Shown in pieces: positions 8,982 through 17,251 of a DNA stretch of 64,000 nt. This DNA comes from Acidocella sp. (GTDB lineage Bacteria > Pseudomonadota > Alphaproteobacteria > Acetobacterales > Acetobacteraceae), in NCBI GenBank assembly GCA_031291755.1, contig JARLIK010000016.1, positions 1-64,000 on the forward strand, given 5' to 3'. Made by a program: the position numbers and the translations under genes. The notes under the pieces were generated by a model. That model had not been told where the DNA came from and did no database searches. It saw only the letters and a program-made list of their open reading frames with translations. How positions within the stretch are numbered: position 1 is the first letter of the stretch; each line of letters begins with the position of its first letter.

Positions 8982-10426
8982 TGCACCACGAACCCAGCAT
9001 CACCCGGAATTGCGGCATTTTTGGTGGGATTGCCACTATCACGCAACAATAAAATTCGTTGCAGGTCATTCGGCGGGGTCCAACCGTCGTCTGGAGATGC
9101 CAGCAGGCCCGTATTGCTGACCGGGCTGACCAGATACGGGGTTACGGTAATCACCAGTTCCTGTTGCTCGCGCTGGAAACTATCACCGCGGAACAAGGCA
9201 CCAAGGACCGGAATTTCACCCAAGCCCGGCACCGCGTTGTCAGACTGGTTGGTGTTGTCCTCTAACAGACCGGCAATGGCCATACCTTGCCCACTGCCCA
9301 GAATCACGGTGCTTGACGCGCCTTGAACCGACAATGCGGGAATGATGATCGAGTTGCCGCCGACCGTCGAGGTAATCGAATTCGCGGTGCTGATCTGGCT
9401 AAGCTTCGGCGCCACTTGCAGAGCAATGCGGCCATCAGAAAATACCGTGGGGGTGAATGAGAGCTGCACGCCATAATCTTCAAACTGGATCGTCACGACA
9501 CTGTTGGAACCAGTGCCCGACTGCGCCACCGGCACCGGAAATTGCCCACCGACCAGGAAGTTTGCCTGCGTGCCGCTAAGCGTTGTGAGTGTCGGTTCGG
9601 CGACGACATGTGCCAGGCCATCGGTCGCCAGCGCATCGATGACTCCTTCAAAAGTGCCACCCGGGAATGCAACGCCCACCGCCCCTGGAGTGGTGCCGGA
9701 GATAGATGGTGACACCGTGGCGGTACCGCCGGCCACCAAAAACTTACCTATGTTAAAGCCGGCACTTGTTAACGACGACCAGTCAATACCGAGCTGATGG
9801 GTAACGTCGCGTGACATATAGGCGATGCGCACTTTCAGCTCGACCTGGATCGGCTCCTTGACCGTCAGATCATTCGTTACCGTGCCCGAAGGGTTGATCA
9901 GCTTGGCTTGACCAAGCACCTGGTTGGCCTGTTCGGGCGTATCAACTGTGCCGCGAACGATCATGCCGCCTGGTTCGCTTTCAGCGTGAACATTGGCAGT
10001 GGACGACGTTAGTTTTGACTGGCCAGCCAGCCGGTTACCGGCAAAAGCGGAAGGGCCAACCACCACGGTATATTGCGCCACCGTATTGCCGCTGCCGTCG
10101 GTCGCGATGACATTGGTCTGGCCGATACCTTTGCCGAACATGAACAATGAGGTCGGGCTGGCCGGACGAACTTCAACCACGTTCGGATCGGCTGCGAAAA
10201 TACTTGCCACCGGGTGTGGCAGCCTGATGATTCGTCCGGAACCCATGTTGATATCCAAGCTGCCCGAAACTGGCTTGGGGGCCACAGGGGCTGGCGGGGT
10301 TACCGGCTGAACGCCGACATTTTGCGCGATCGCTGCCGGCGGTAAGCCCATCACCAAGCAGCCGGCTAGCAAAACGCCCGCCGGCCAGATGAGTTTTTTG
10401 AAGGTCACGCTTAAGTTCCTTGCCAT
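8978..10426 (-). CDS. cpaC: Tad pilus outer-membrane secretin CpaC/RcpA
   Basis: A 482-residue secretin that forms the outer-membrane pore for the Flp pilus. Signal peptide (residues ~1-35, ending AIA), a pilus-type N-domain containing LPHPVASIFAADPNVVEV (~75-95), a BON-like middle, then the secretin core (~255-450) with the VPVAQSGTGS region and the C-terminal GLLEDNTNQSDNAVPGLGE signature. The ATG overlaps the cpaB stop by one base (TAATG). Confidence 0.95.
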   Translation of the reverse strand: MARNLSVTFKKLIWPAGVLLAGCLVMGLPPAAIAQNVGVQPVTPPAPVAPKPVSGSLDINMGSGRIIRLPHPVASIFAADPNVVEVRPASPTSLFMFGKGIGQTNVIATDGSGNTVAQYTVVVGPSAFAGNRLAGQSKLTSSTANVHAESEPGGMIVRGTVDTPEQANQVLGQAKLINPSGTVTNDLTVKEPIQVELKVRIAYMSRDVTHQLGIDWSSLTSAGFNIGKFLVAGGTATVSPSISGTTPGAVGVAFPGGTFEGVIDALATDGLAHVVAEPTLTTLSGTQANFLVGGQFPVPVAQSGTGSNSVVTIQFEDYGVQLSFTPTVFSDGRIALQVAPKLSQISTANSITSTVGGNSIIIPALSVQGASSTVILGSGQGMAIAGLLEDNTNQSDNAVPGLGEIPVLGALFRGDSFQREQQELVITVTPYLVSPVSNTGLLASPDDGWTPPNDLQRILLLRDSGNPTKNAAIPGDAGFVVQ

Positions 10427-11298
10427 TAGAATTTGAAATCCTGATCGCTGCCGTTGCCACCGATCACGGTAACATGGGCCGCCGGAGCACCCGGCTGAAC
10501 ATTGTGATCGTTTAACAAAGCCGGCGAAACCTGATCCGCATAGACCGGCTTATCGTCAGTGGCCGCCTGATCGGCCGCCGCCCTTGAACCGGGCGTGGAC
10601 TCCGCCGAATGCACGACCAGTGATAGCGGCCCCAGTTTGGTGGCAACTGCCGTGCGCGCCGCTTCATCGGGAGTCACTTCGAGGGTTACGGTCGTGGCCG
10701 GCGGTGGCGGGCTTTTATTGTCCGCCGTAGGAGCGCTGCTGCCTTGAACCAGTTGTTGCCCGGTGGCGATCACCCGGACATCGCGCAGGACGAGTTCCGC
10801 AGCGATACGCTGGCCGAGCGGCAGTCCCGGGTCATCAAGGGTCTGTGTAAGCAGTAAATCGACCCGGTCTCCTGGCCAGATCAGCCCGGCGGCGCCGGAA
10901 ATGGCGTCGACCCCAACCGTGGTTGCCACCATGCCAGGCGCTAGAACCGCCGCCAGAAATCCATGATCTCCTGGGTGGATCACCTGACCATTCAGAATTG
11001 GTGCACCGGGGCTGATCGCCTGGCGGGTCATGGCGCCGATCAGGGCGGAGCGATTTTCAGGCGTATCAAGACTGGCACCGACCGGCACCGCTCCGACCGG
11101 CACTGGTGCCGCACCGATATCGCTGGGCTGCAAAAGGCTGCCGGCTTGCTGCAAAGTCGCGGCAACCAGGATTTGCTGGGTCTGGGGGGCTACCGCAACC
11201 GGGGTCTGCTTCGACTGATTCAGCAGCGAAACGCCGAAAATTGACACCGCGATTAACGCGATCGCCACGACAAGGAAGAGGGCAAGCTTGGCGACCAT
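10426..11298 (-). CDS. cpaB: Flp pilus assembly protein CpaB/RcpC
   Basis: A 290-residue periplasmic protein with a single N-terminal membrane anchor (residues ~5-27) and an SAF/CpaB domain (~40-110) followed by the RcpC-type region. CpaB is thought to work with the CpaC secretin, and its SAF domain has been proposed to bind peptidoglycan. It follows the prepilin peptidase gene after only 3 nt, so the two are co-transcribed. The C-terminal 70 residues are polar and poorly conserved. Confidence 0.93.
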   Translation of the reverse strand: MVAKLALFLVVAIALIAVSIFGVSLLNQSKQTPVAVAPQTQQILVAATLQQAGSLLQPSDIGAAPVPVGAVPVGASLDTPENRSALIGAMTRQAISPGAPILNGQVIHPGDHGFLAAVLAPGMVATTVGVDAISGAAGLIWPGDRVDLLLTQTLDDPGLPLGQRIAAELVLRDVRVIATGQQLVQGSSAPTADNKSPPPPATTVTLEVTPDEAARTAVATKLGPLSLVVHSAESTPGSRAAADQAATDDKPVYADQVSPALLNDHNVQPGAPAAHVTVIGGNGSDQDFKF

Positions 11299-11301
11299 GA
11301 A

Positions 11302-11847
11302 TTACCTTAAGTTCTGCATCGACAGAGGAAGGAGGGTGAGAATGGCGCTGCCGGAAATGGCAACTGCGTAGGGCAGCGGGCCACGCCGGGAAATGCGCCA
11401 CACTTCCGCGCGGGCAATGCGCTGCAGCAGATTTTGCGCCCGCGCCCGCGCGGGCACCGGCAATCCGGCGGCTTTGGCACGCCGCCGTGAAACCGGCAGC
11501 CATAGCGCCAGATACAACACGGCAAGCGCACCGCCGATTAGTAAAACCCGCAGGAAAAAGCTCATCTCAATCTGCCATTGCGGTGGGATAAGCAGCACGG
11601 TTGCCGCCCACAACTTAACGTCACCACCGCCCATGAGGCCACTAAACCAGATGGCGAATAAGGCTACAAATGTCACGGCAGCAACAATTAGGCCACTGCG
11701 CAATGAATGGTCAGCAAGACGCACGCCAAGCCCCAGCAGCAACAAACATAACGGCAGCCAGTTGGGCACGGTCCGGGCGGCCAGGTCATGCATCGCAGCA
11801 TAAACCAGCAAACATGTCGCTGAAATCATCAGACCCGCCACCATCAT
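11302..11847 (-). CDS. cpaA: Prepilin peptidase (TadV/CpaA)
   Basis: A 181-residue A24-family aspartic membrane peptidase that removes the Flp leader peptide. It is very hydrophobic, with about five or six membrane segments. The catalytic GxGD motif is seen as GGGDVKLW near residue 75, with an earlier Asp after the second helix (YAAMHDLAART) as the other catalytic residue. GAGGTGG precedes the ATG. It is the first gene after the flp terminator, so it depends on read-through or on its own promoter in the AT-rich 11850-11990 stretch, where no clear -35/-10 pair could be assigned. Confidence 0.9.
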   Translation of the reverse strand: MMVAGLMISATCLLVYAAMHDLAARTVPNWLPLCLLLLGLGVRLADHSLRSGLIVAAVTFVALFAIWFSGLMGGGDVKLWAATVLLIPPQWQIEMSFFLRVLLIGGALAVLYLALWLPVSRRRAKAAGLPVPARARAQNLLQRIARAEVWRISRRGPLPYAVAISGSAILTLLPLSMQNLR

Positions 11848-11992
11848 CTGAAAGCCACCTCACTATTTTAAGCGCTTCGGAACCTCGCCTGCATTCAACC
11901 AGGTAACATTTATTAACAATGCTTTGTAAAGAAATGCTGAACTATCTCTAATCTAATTGGGTCAAACAAAAACGTGAAATTTACGTAATGAT

Positions 11993-12024
11993 AAACGGCC
12001 AGAAAGCGATGCTTCTGGCCGTTT
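11993..12024 (-). terminator. Intrinsic terminator after flp
   Basis: AAACGGCCAGAA (11993-12004) and TTCTGGCCGTTT (12013-12024) form a perfect 12-bp stem with an 8-nt loop, 24 nt past the flp stop. The stem ends in TTTAT on the minus strand. It should release most flp transcripts and let a fraction continue into cpaA. Confidence 0.8.
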
Positions 12025-12047
12025 CATAGTCTCGACAAAAACCCGAG

Positions 12048-12221
12048 TTAGATGGCGTTGCCAACCGTCGCGAAGGTTTTGCTGACATTGGTTCCCAGAG
12101 TGGTAACAGCACCGATGATGACAACCGCGATGAGGGCAGCAATCAGGGCGTATTCAATTGCGGTCACAGCGCGCTTGTCCATTTTGAGCGACAGAGCAGT
12201 ACGGATGTATTGGGTAAGCAT
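12048..12221 (-). CDS. flp: Flp/Fap-type pilin
   Basis: A 57-residue pilin preprotein, the major subunit of the Tad pilus. It has a short basic leader, then VTAIEYALIAALIAVV, the Flp motif with Glu23-Tyr24. Placing Glu at +5 puts the cleavage site between Ala18 and Val19 (KRA|VTAIEY); most Flp leaders have Gly at -1. The remaining residues are one hydrophobic helix and a short tail. AAAGGACTTAAA gives a good ribosome binding site. It is transcribed from its own promoter at 12360-12388 and closed by the terminator at 11993-12024. Confidence 0.93.
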   Translation of the reverse strand: MLTQYIRTALSLKMDKRAVTAIEYALIAALIAVVIIGAVTTLGTNVSKTFATVGNAI

Positions 12222-12359
12222 TTTAAGTCCTTTTCATGAGCTAAGGTTAACGGCAGAGGCAATTCAGACAGACTGACAAGACGTCTCAGACACCAAGCTA
12301 TGATTAAACAACGTTCATTATCTATCCACAGCTTCAACCCGACCTGAGGGCTAAGCGTT

Positions 12360-12388
12360 AATACAATGAAATCAGTAGCTATTGTCAA
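12360..12388 (-). promoter_or_regulatory. Sigma-70-type promoter of flp
   Basis: On the minus strand TTGACA (12388-12383) is separated by 17 nt from TGTATT (12365-12360). A consensus -35 with optimal spacing predicts strong transcription beginning near 12353, which leaves a leader of about 130 nt before the flp ATG. No other -35/-10 pair of this quality was found upstream of the tad genes. Confidence 0.75.
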
Positions 12389-12898
12389 ATAAAACTATCG
12401 GTTGCCTGCAAACACGTTTTCGTCGGAATCGCCGACCAGCATCTCACGCAATAACCCTTCGTAAAATTTATCGATAAATATCTAAAAACTTGATAATTAT
12501 CTAAGTTTATCAACGCAAATTGTATTTTTATTTATAGATTTTACTACACTTCTATATACAGTATAAACGAATACAATTAAAAATCTTTATTCCTTTTTCT
12601 AGGTTTTTCGTCCAAAGTTAAATAAAGTGTTAACTAAAATTATTATTAACAATTCACAAAATTTATTCAGAATACAAAGCAGATTCGGCAGCCTGCCAAG
12701 CAAAATAGCTCGTTACGGGGGATCCCCAGGTGCTCTGATCTGCATTTTAACTTTGCAGTTACGCCAGATAAATCACCTGGCGGTAAACTAGGGCGAAGAC
12801 ACTTGGCCAGAAGGCATAAAAACTTCGCCGAGGTCCAGGACTGGGCGCCGGTCACCTGTCAGACCCTGATAGGTCAGGATTAATACATCAAAATTTTA
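12389..12898. other. Intergenic region, strongly AT-rich in its first two thirds
   Basis: No gene is supported here. From about 12440 to 12700 the DNA is far more AT-rich than the rest of the window and contains near-palindromes, the clearest at 12487-12507 with core GATAATTATC flanked by AACTT and AAGTT. From 12700 to 12895 composition returns to normal; a 62-codon reverse frame at 12667-12855 has no recognisable features. The region separates flp from tRNA-Leu(CAA). It may hold regulatory sites for the pilus locus or be a remnant of an element integrated at the tRNA. Confidence 0.6.
12423..12436. repeat. Possible degenerate tRNA-Leu 3'-end fragment (att-like)
   Basis: TCGGAATCGCCGAC matches TCGGAATCGAACCGAC in the T-arm of tRNA-Leu(CAA) at 12911-12926, with two bases missing, in the same orientation. 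The AT-rich stretch lies between the two copies, the layout expected of an old tRNA-targeted integration. The match is short and could be chance. Confidence 0.3.
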
Positions 12899-12985
12899 TG
12901 GTGCGGGCGGTCGGAATCGAACCGACACTCTGTCACCAGAACCGGATTTTGAGTCCGGCGCGTCTACCAGTTCCACCACGCCCGC
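12899..12985 (-). tRNA. tRNA-Leu (anticodon CAA)
   Basis: An 87-nt class II tRNA with encoded CCA. The acceptor stem GCGGGCG/CGCCCGC pairs perfectly, with discriminator A. The anticodon stem CCGGA/TCCGG encloses the loop CTCAAAA, giving anticodon CAA for UUG codons. The T-arm is GTCGG-TTCGATT-CCGAC. A long variable arm is present, as expected for leucine. Confidence 0.96.
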
Positions 12986-13005
12986 ATACCAAGGCAGGGT
13001 TCAGG

Positions 13006-13033
13006 CCATAAACGAGGGCATTCCGAAAATCAA
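13006..13033 (-). promoter_or_regulatory. Possible promoter of tRNA-Leu(CAA)
   Basis: On the minus strand TTGATT (13033-13028) and TTATGG (13011-13006) are 16 nt apart, ending 20 nt before the tRNA 5' end. The match is moderate. Confidence 0.35.
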
Positions 13034-13067
13034 CCTCTCCTCCCCGCCATAAGAATGCTGACAGGCA

Positions 13068-13096
13068 TTGTCATAGCGGATTTGGTTGGCTATAGC
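13068..13096 (+). promoter_or_regulatory. Promoter of tRNA-Asn
   Basis: TTGTCA (13068-13073), a 17-nt spacer, and TATAGC (13091-13096), with the tRNA starting 12 nt after the -10 box. The same TTGTC-N17-TATAGC architecture precedes tRNA-Leu(GAG) at 63464-63492. Confidence 0.65.
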
Positions 13097-13107
13097 CGCG
13101 CAACTGG

Positions 13108-13183
13108 TCCCGAATAGCTCAGTTGGTAGAGCTAGCGACTGTTAATCGCTCGGTCGTAGGTTCGAGTCCTACTTCGGGAGCCA
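13108..13183 (+). tRNA. tRNA-Asn (anticodon GUU)
   Basis: A 76-nt class I tRNA with encoded CCA. Acceptor TCCCGAA/TTCGGGA, D-arm GCTCAGTTGGTAGAGC, anticodon loop CTGTTAA giving GUU, and T-arm GTAGG-TTCGAGT-CCTAC all fold without mismatch. It is divergent from tRNA-Leu(CAA) across 122 bp that carry both putative promoters. Confidence 0.97.
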
Positions 13184-13229
13184 GTTTTTCAACCAATCCT
13201 GTCAATAATTGCCTGCTGGACTAGCCAAG

Positions 13230-14243
13230 CTAAACCGTAATTTCGGCGTTCGGCAGCGGACGTTTTTGAATTTTGTGGCGGAATCGCCGCGCCAGCGACA
13301 AAATGGCAGGCGGCGCAAAGTTGAGCAGGTATATTTTTAGGGCCAACCACGGCATGTTGATTTGTTGCGCCAACCGCCGAATCACACTCAGGCCGCCAAA
13401 ATCACCGGCTTCACGCATGCCGGCGGCGGTGTAGAAAGCCACCTCGTGAAACAGCAATTTTGCCGATGCCGCTGCAATGCCGGTTGCTGGTGCAGCCATT
13501 AGGCTCTGCAGATACAGCAAGGAGGCCGGCGCGGTTTGTTCACGTAAGCCGGCACTGCGGTTTATCGCATTGCGGTTATAAACTGCGGTAACGGTGGCGC
13601 TGTGCGCCATGGTAAATTTTTGCGACAACTTCATCCAAAGCACTAGATCTTCGCCGCGTTTGACGTTGGGCGGAAAACCGCCTGCCTCGAAGAATGCCTG
13701 CCGTGTCACGCAGGCGGTGGTTGAATTCACCAGCGATAATCCAAGGGACATGCGCCGGAAAAAATCATCGACCATACCCGAAAAGCCATAAGGATAAGTG
13801 GATTTCGGCCAGTAAATGTAAGGGCCTAAATGAATTTCATAAAACGTGCTGTAGAGATGCGCTTCTGGAAACCGCGAGATCAGGCCTTGTAAAGTTTCAA
13901 GATGCCGGGGCAGCCAGACATCATCGGCATCGAGAAAAGCGACATGCGATGACCGCGCCGCGGCAGCACCAGCATTGCGGGCAGCGCTGACACCCAGGTT
14001 TTTTTGCCTGATCAAAATGATACCCTGACCAACGAACGACTGGGTAAGTGCGGCGCCGGCATCGGTGGAGCCGTCATCCACCACGATGATCTCATCAGGC
14101 AGCAGCGTCTGCGCCAGCACGCTGTTGATGGCCGCCGTAATATGTGGGGCCTTATTGAACAGTGGAATGATGACACTGAACATCGGCGGCGCTATGGCTG
14201 TAACGCGATGGGGCAATACCGTTGCGGCATCAGGAAATTCCAT
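13230..14243 (-). CDS. Glycosyltransferase family 2
   Basis: A 337-residue GT-A fold transferase. The nucleotide-sugar-binding start FSVIIPLFNK, then DEIIVVDDGSTD, and the DxD-type motif FLDADDVW are all visible in the N-terminal half. The donor and acceptor cannot be predicted. The start at 14243 overlaps the upstream glycosyltransferase gene by 14 bp; an internal ATG 20 codons later (14183), right before FSVIIP, would remove the overlap and is equally possible. It is the last gene of the run that includes the sulfotransferase. Confidence 0.88.
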   Translation of the reverse strand: MEFPDAATVLPHRVTAIAPPMFSVIIPLFNKAPHITAAINSVLAQTLLPDEIIVVDDGSTDAGAALTQSFVGQGIILIRQKNLGVSAARNAGAAAARSSHVAFLDADDVWLPRHLETLQGLISRFPEAHLYSTFYEIHLGPYIYWPKSTYPYGFSGMVDDFFRRMSLGLSLVNSTTACVTRQAFFEAGGFPPNVKRGEDLVLWMKLSQKFTMAHSATVTAVYNRNAINRSAGLREQTAPASLLYLQSLMAAPATGIAAASAKLLFHEVAFYTAAGMREAGDFGGLSVIRRLAQQINMPWLALKIYLLNFAPPAILSLARRFRHKIQKRPLPNAEITV

Positions 14244-15456
14244 TGGCCGTCAGGGCAGCCAGAACCGGCGCGGCACCGAGCGCACGGCTGGCTTGCGTCT
14301 GCCCCGCCAGCCCCAGTGTTTGGCGCCGTTCAGCGTCGTGACCGAGGCGGCGAAGCTGGGCTGCCGCATCATCGATATCAGGCTCTGCCCAAAGCGCTCC
14401 AGCAATGTCATACACGCCGCGCTCATCATCGGGGGGCACCAACTGGTATGACACTAATGCGGAGGTCTCCGGCGTCATGAAGGCGAGATTGCCGGACCAT
14501 CCGGTGGCCACCACCGGCTTGCCCAACAGCATCGCGGTCGCAGGGATTAGGCCAAAACCTTCGGAGCGATGCAGCGAGAGCACGATGTCACTGGCGGCGA
14601 TGAGGCCGCGCAGATCGGATTCAGCCAGATTTTCATTGATGATTTTAATGTTCGGCGCATGGCCGGCGGCGGCAATGGCACGGAGATCCATCGGATGTGC
14701 TTCGGCGCCAGAGAGTTTCATGATGAACAGAAAATTCGTATCCGCCCCGAAGGCGGCCTTGAAAGCGGCGATCGCGCCGAGCGGATTTTTGCGGGTGGCG
14801 CTGGAGTGCAGGTTAACGGCGGTGAGTACGATGACGGCGGCTTCAGGCAAACCGAAGCTGCTGCGCGTGCCAGTAACAGGTAGTTCAAATGCGGCCAGCG
14901 GATAGGGCACCACCCTCACCCGGCCGGGCGCGATGGTTTCGATGGCGGCAGCAGTGAATGGCGAGGGCGCCCATATTTCATGAACAAATTGCGCACCATA
15001 ATGCCATTGCTTCGGCACCACCGGCAATTCCCAAGCCCACATACCGATCACTCGCCGCCCTGTGATGAAGTCACGTTGCAAACGCAGCAGCCCCACCGGC
15101 AAAATCGGCGCGTTGACCACCGCCAACAAAGCGGCGTTTTTCGGCATGTCGGCAGAGCTGACATCCACGACACTCGGCAAGCCGAGCGGGACCAGACCAC
15201 GCGCCAGCCCAGCTTTTTCAATCACCTGATGCATCAACCGGGCGGTTTCAGCCAAACCATTGGCACCCGCAATATCGCCGGCCACGACAACACCGTCACT
15301 TGTGGCGGGCGGCACAGGGTCTGGCTTGCGCGCTAGTGCGGCGGCCACGCTGGTCATAGTGTTGCGCCGGAATTCTTTGGGTAAAAGGCGCCAAGCCGTA
15401 TGGCCGGCGCGGAGCATCTTTCGCTTCATAGTGGCCGCGTCAAGCGTGATGCGCAC
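14230..15456 (-). CDS. Glycosyltransferase, GT-B fold (GT4-type C-terminal domain)
   Basis: A 408-residue protein with a C-terminal donor-binding domain: HRSEGFGLIPATAMLLGKPV matches the E-x7-E region of GT4 enzymes, here at about 300-320. The N-terminal domain includes a WAWELPVVP segment (~140) of the kind seen in polysaccharide-cluster mannosyltransferase-like proteins. The GTG start directly follows the TAG of the sulfotransferase gene; an ATG at 15429 is an alternative. The substrate is unknown. Confidence 0.85.
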   Translation of the reverse strand: MRITLDAATMKRKMLRAGHTAWRLLPKEFRRNTMTSVAAALARKPDPVPPATSDGVVVAGDIAGANGLAETARLMHQVIEKAGLARGLVPLGLPSVVDVSSADMPKNAALLAVVNAPILPVGLLRLQRDFITGRRVIGMWAWELPVVPKQWHYGAQFVHEIWAPSPFTAAAIETIAPGRVRVVPYPLAAFELPVTGTRSSFGLPEAAVIVLTAVNLHSSATRKNPLGAIAAFKAAFGADTNFLFIMKLSGAEAHPMDLRAIAAAGHAPNIKIINENLAESDLRGLIAASDIVLSLHRSEGFGLIPATAMLLGKPVVATGWSGNLAFMTPETSALVSYQLVPPDDERGVYDIAGALWAEPDIDDAAAQLRRLGHDAERRQTLGLAGQTQASRALGAAPVLAALTANGIS

Positions 15457-16689
15457 CTAAGGTGTAACGTGGAAGTAATCGACATAATCCGCAAATTGCG
15501 GCGTTAGACGCTCGGGCCGGATGTTGAAGTGGCCCAACGTATAGCGGCGCGACCCGGTGTAACCGCCGCGCGGATTGGCGGCCAGCGTGGTGGTGATCGC
15601 GGTGCTGAGGTCATCTGAAAGCCGCATGTTAAATAATTCGTAAATTCGGGCGACTGCCGTTAACGGGTCTGCAATCAGCTCATCATGCTGGATATGAATT
15701 TTACGGCTGGCAGCAACATCGCTACGGCGGTCGAACATGATCATCTGCTTGGCACCGTCGATCCAACGGCTGGTGACCTGGGCGCCGATTTCAGCGGGGT
15801 CAACATTTTTCAGGAATGGCCGGCGCAAAATTTCAGTGAGATGCGCCACCGAAGCGAAAACTTTCATCGGATCGCGATGCACGATGACGAACCGCGCATC
15901 CGGGTATGTTTGCAAAATAGCATCGATGCTGAAAACATGGTCGGGGCATTTCAATACCCAGCGCGGCTGCTGGATGCCGTGTTGCAAAACCTGCAGGAAT
16001 TTTTTGTGAAACGCAAAAGCCTCGGCATGGCCATGCGCATCTAGCCAAACCTGATAGGAAGGCACCCGGAAGGTGGTATCAAACCGCAGGCTCTGGAATG
16101 TATGGGCGGTGATCTCAGTGCATTCCTGCGGGCTGTCGGCGGCAATCGGGTGCGCTTGGGCAAAACCAGGCGCGATGCCGGCGAAAAACTTCAACTGGCC
16201 GTCCACCATTCTGACCTGCTTGTGGGCCGCGGCTTGGAAGTCAGGGGGGCGCGGCAGAGGATAGAGGGTTTGCCAGTTACGCGGTACCTGGTTGGCGGAA
16301 TCCAGCGCCATCAATGAATGCAAAAAACTGGTGCCGCTGCGCGGCAGGCCAAGGATAAATACCGGGGCGGTGACCGGCGTTGTGGCGATGGCGGGGGCCT
16401 GCCGGTGCTGGGTTTCAATGTAATCGGCATTGCGCAACAGCCGCAGGAAATCATGGTGGATGGCCAGCGCACCAAACATGGTCAGCTCGGATTCCGCATC
16501 GAGCGAAGCGGCCAGCCTGACCAAACCCTGCACCGTGCCGGCGCTCGGGCTGCTCTGGCTGATGCGCATCAACTGCGCCGGGTCGTGCCTTGGCCAGAAC
16601 CGCTTTGGCAAAGCCGCCCCCGCCGCTTGCAAACCCATGGCGATGGCCCGGTAGCTTAACGGTTGGGTGGGGCGCTGTTCAGAATCCAT
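15457..16689 (-). CDS. Sulfotransferase family protein
   Basis: A 410-residue sulfotransferase-fold protein expected to move sulfate from PAPS to an acceptor. The 5'-phosphosulfate loop is FILGLPRSGTSFL (~112-124) and the 3'-phosphate-binding segment is ARFVIVHRDPMKVFASV (~265-280). Length fits the Sulfotransfer_3 group. The ATG at 16689 lies 10 nt after the msrA stop; a TTG one codon upstream is also available. It is followed directly by two glycosyltransferases, so the acceptor may be a glycan or lipid made by them; that is inference. Confidence 0.88.
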   Translation of the reverse strand: MDSEQRPTQPLSYRAIAMGLQAAGAALPKRFWPRHDPAQLMRISQSSPSAGTVQGLVRLAASLDAESELTMFGALAIHHDFLRLLRNADYIETQHRQAPAIATTPVTAPVFILGLPRSGTSFLHSLMALDSANQVPRNWQTLYPLPRPPDFQAAAHKQVRMVDGQLKFFAGIAPGFAQAHPIAADSPQECTEITAHTFQSLRFDTTFRVPSYQVWLDAHGHAEAFAFHKKFLQVLQHGIQQPRWVLKCPDHVFSIDAILQTYPDARFVIVHRDPMKVFASVAHLTEILRRPFLKNVDPAEIGAQVTSRWIDGAKQMIMFDRRSDVAASRKIHIQHDELIADPLTAVARIYELFNMRLSDDLSTAITTTLAANPRGGYTGSRRYTLGHFNIRPERLTPQFADYVDYFHVTP

Positions 16690-16699
16690 CAATAGTCAC

Positions 16700-17239
16700 T
16701 CAGGCGGGTTTATGGCGCAGGCGGTCGAAAAACATCTTACGGACTTTTGCGACCTTTGGCGCCACTACGGCTTGGCAATAGCCGGCATAGGGATTGCGGG
16801 CATAATATTGGTCATGCTCGGGCTCGGCCTGGTAGAATGCCGGCGCGGGCGCGACCTCAGTAACGATTTTGCCGGGCCAGAGCTTGGAAAATTCCGCGAT
16901 AGCGGCCTTGGCCGCAGCCTCCTGCGCCGGACCGGTGGTGAAAATGACCGAGCGATATTGCGTACCAACGTCGCCACCCTGGCGGTTCAGCGTGGTGGGG
17001 TCGTGGATGGTGAAGAAAACTTTCAGCACATCGTCGTAGGAGATGATGGCTGGGTCGTAGGTGAGTTTAACCACCTCGGCATGGCCGGTGGCACCGCTGC
17101 AAACCTGTTTATAGGTTGGGTTTTCGACATGGCCGCCGGCATAGCCGGATTGCACCGCCAAAATGCCGGCCAACTCACTGTAGGCGGCTTCCAGGCACCA
17201 GAAGCAGCCGCCACCTAAAATGGCAGTTTCGGTTGTCAT
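16700..17239 (-). CDS. msrA: Peptide methionine sulfoxide reductase MsrA
   Basis: A 179-residue MsrA that reduces the S-epimer of methionine sulfoxide in proteins. The active site GGGCFWCLE places the catalytic Cys at 12 and a second Cys at 15; the conserved SGYAGGHVENPTY and DPTTLNRQGGDVGTQYRS segments follow. It lies 12 nt after the EVE gene and just upstream of the sulfotransferase, so it is probably part of one transcript. Confidence 0.96.
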   Translation of the reverse strand: MTTETAILGGGCFWCLEAAYSELAGILAVQSGYAGGHVENPTYKQVCSGATGHAEVVKLTYDPAIISYDDVLKVFFTIHDPTTLNRQGGDVGTQYRSVIFTTGPAQEAAAKAAIAEFSKLWPGKIVTEVAPAPAFYQAEPEHDQYYARNPYAGYCQAVVAPKVAKVRKMFFDRLRHKPA

Positions 17240-17251
17240 GTTACAAACCTT

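Noticed and set aside
12487-12507. Palindrome near AACTT-GATAATTATC-AAGTT considered as a CRISPR repeat or origin box
   Set aside because: A single copy, no spacers, no cas genes and no DnaA-box cluster.
12667-12855. 62-codon reverse frame in the AT-rich intergenic region
   Set aside because: No ribosome binding site, no motif, and located between flp and a tRNA; unlikely to be a gene.
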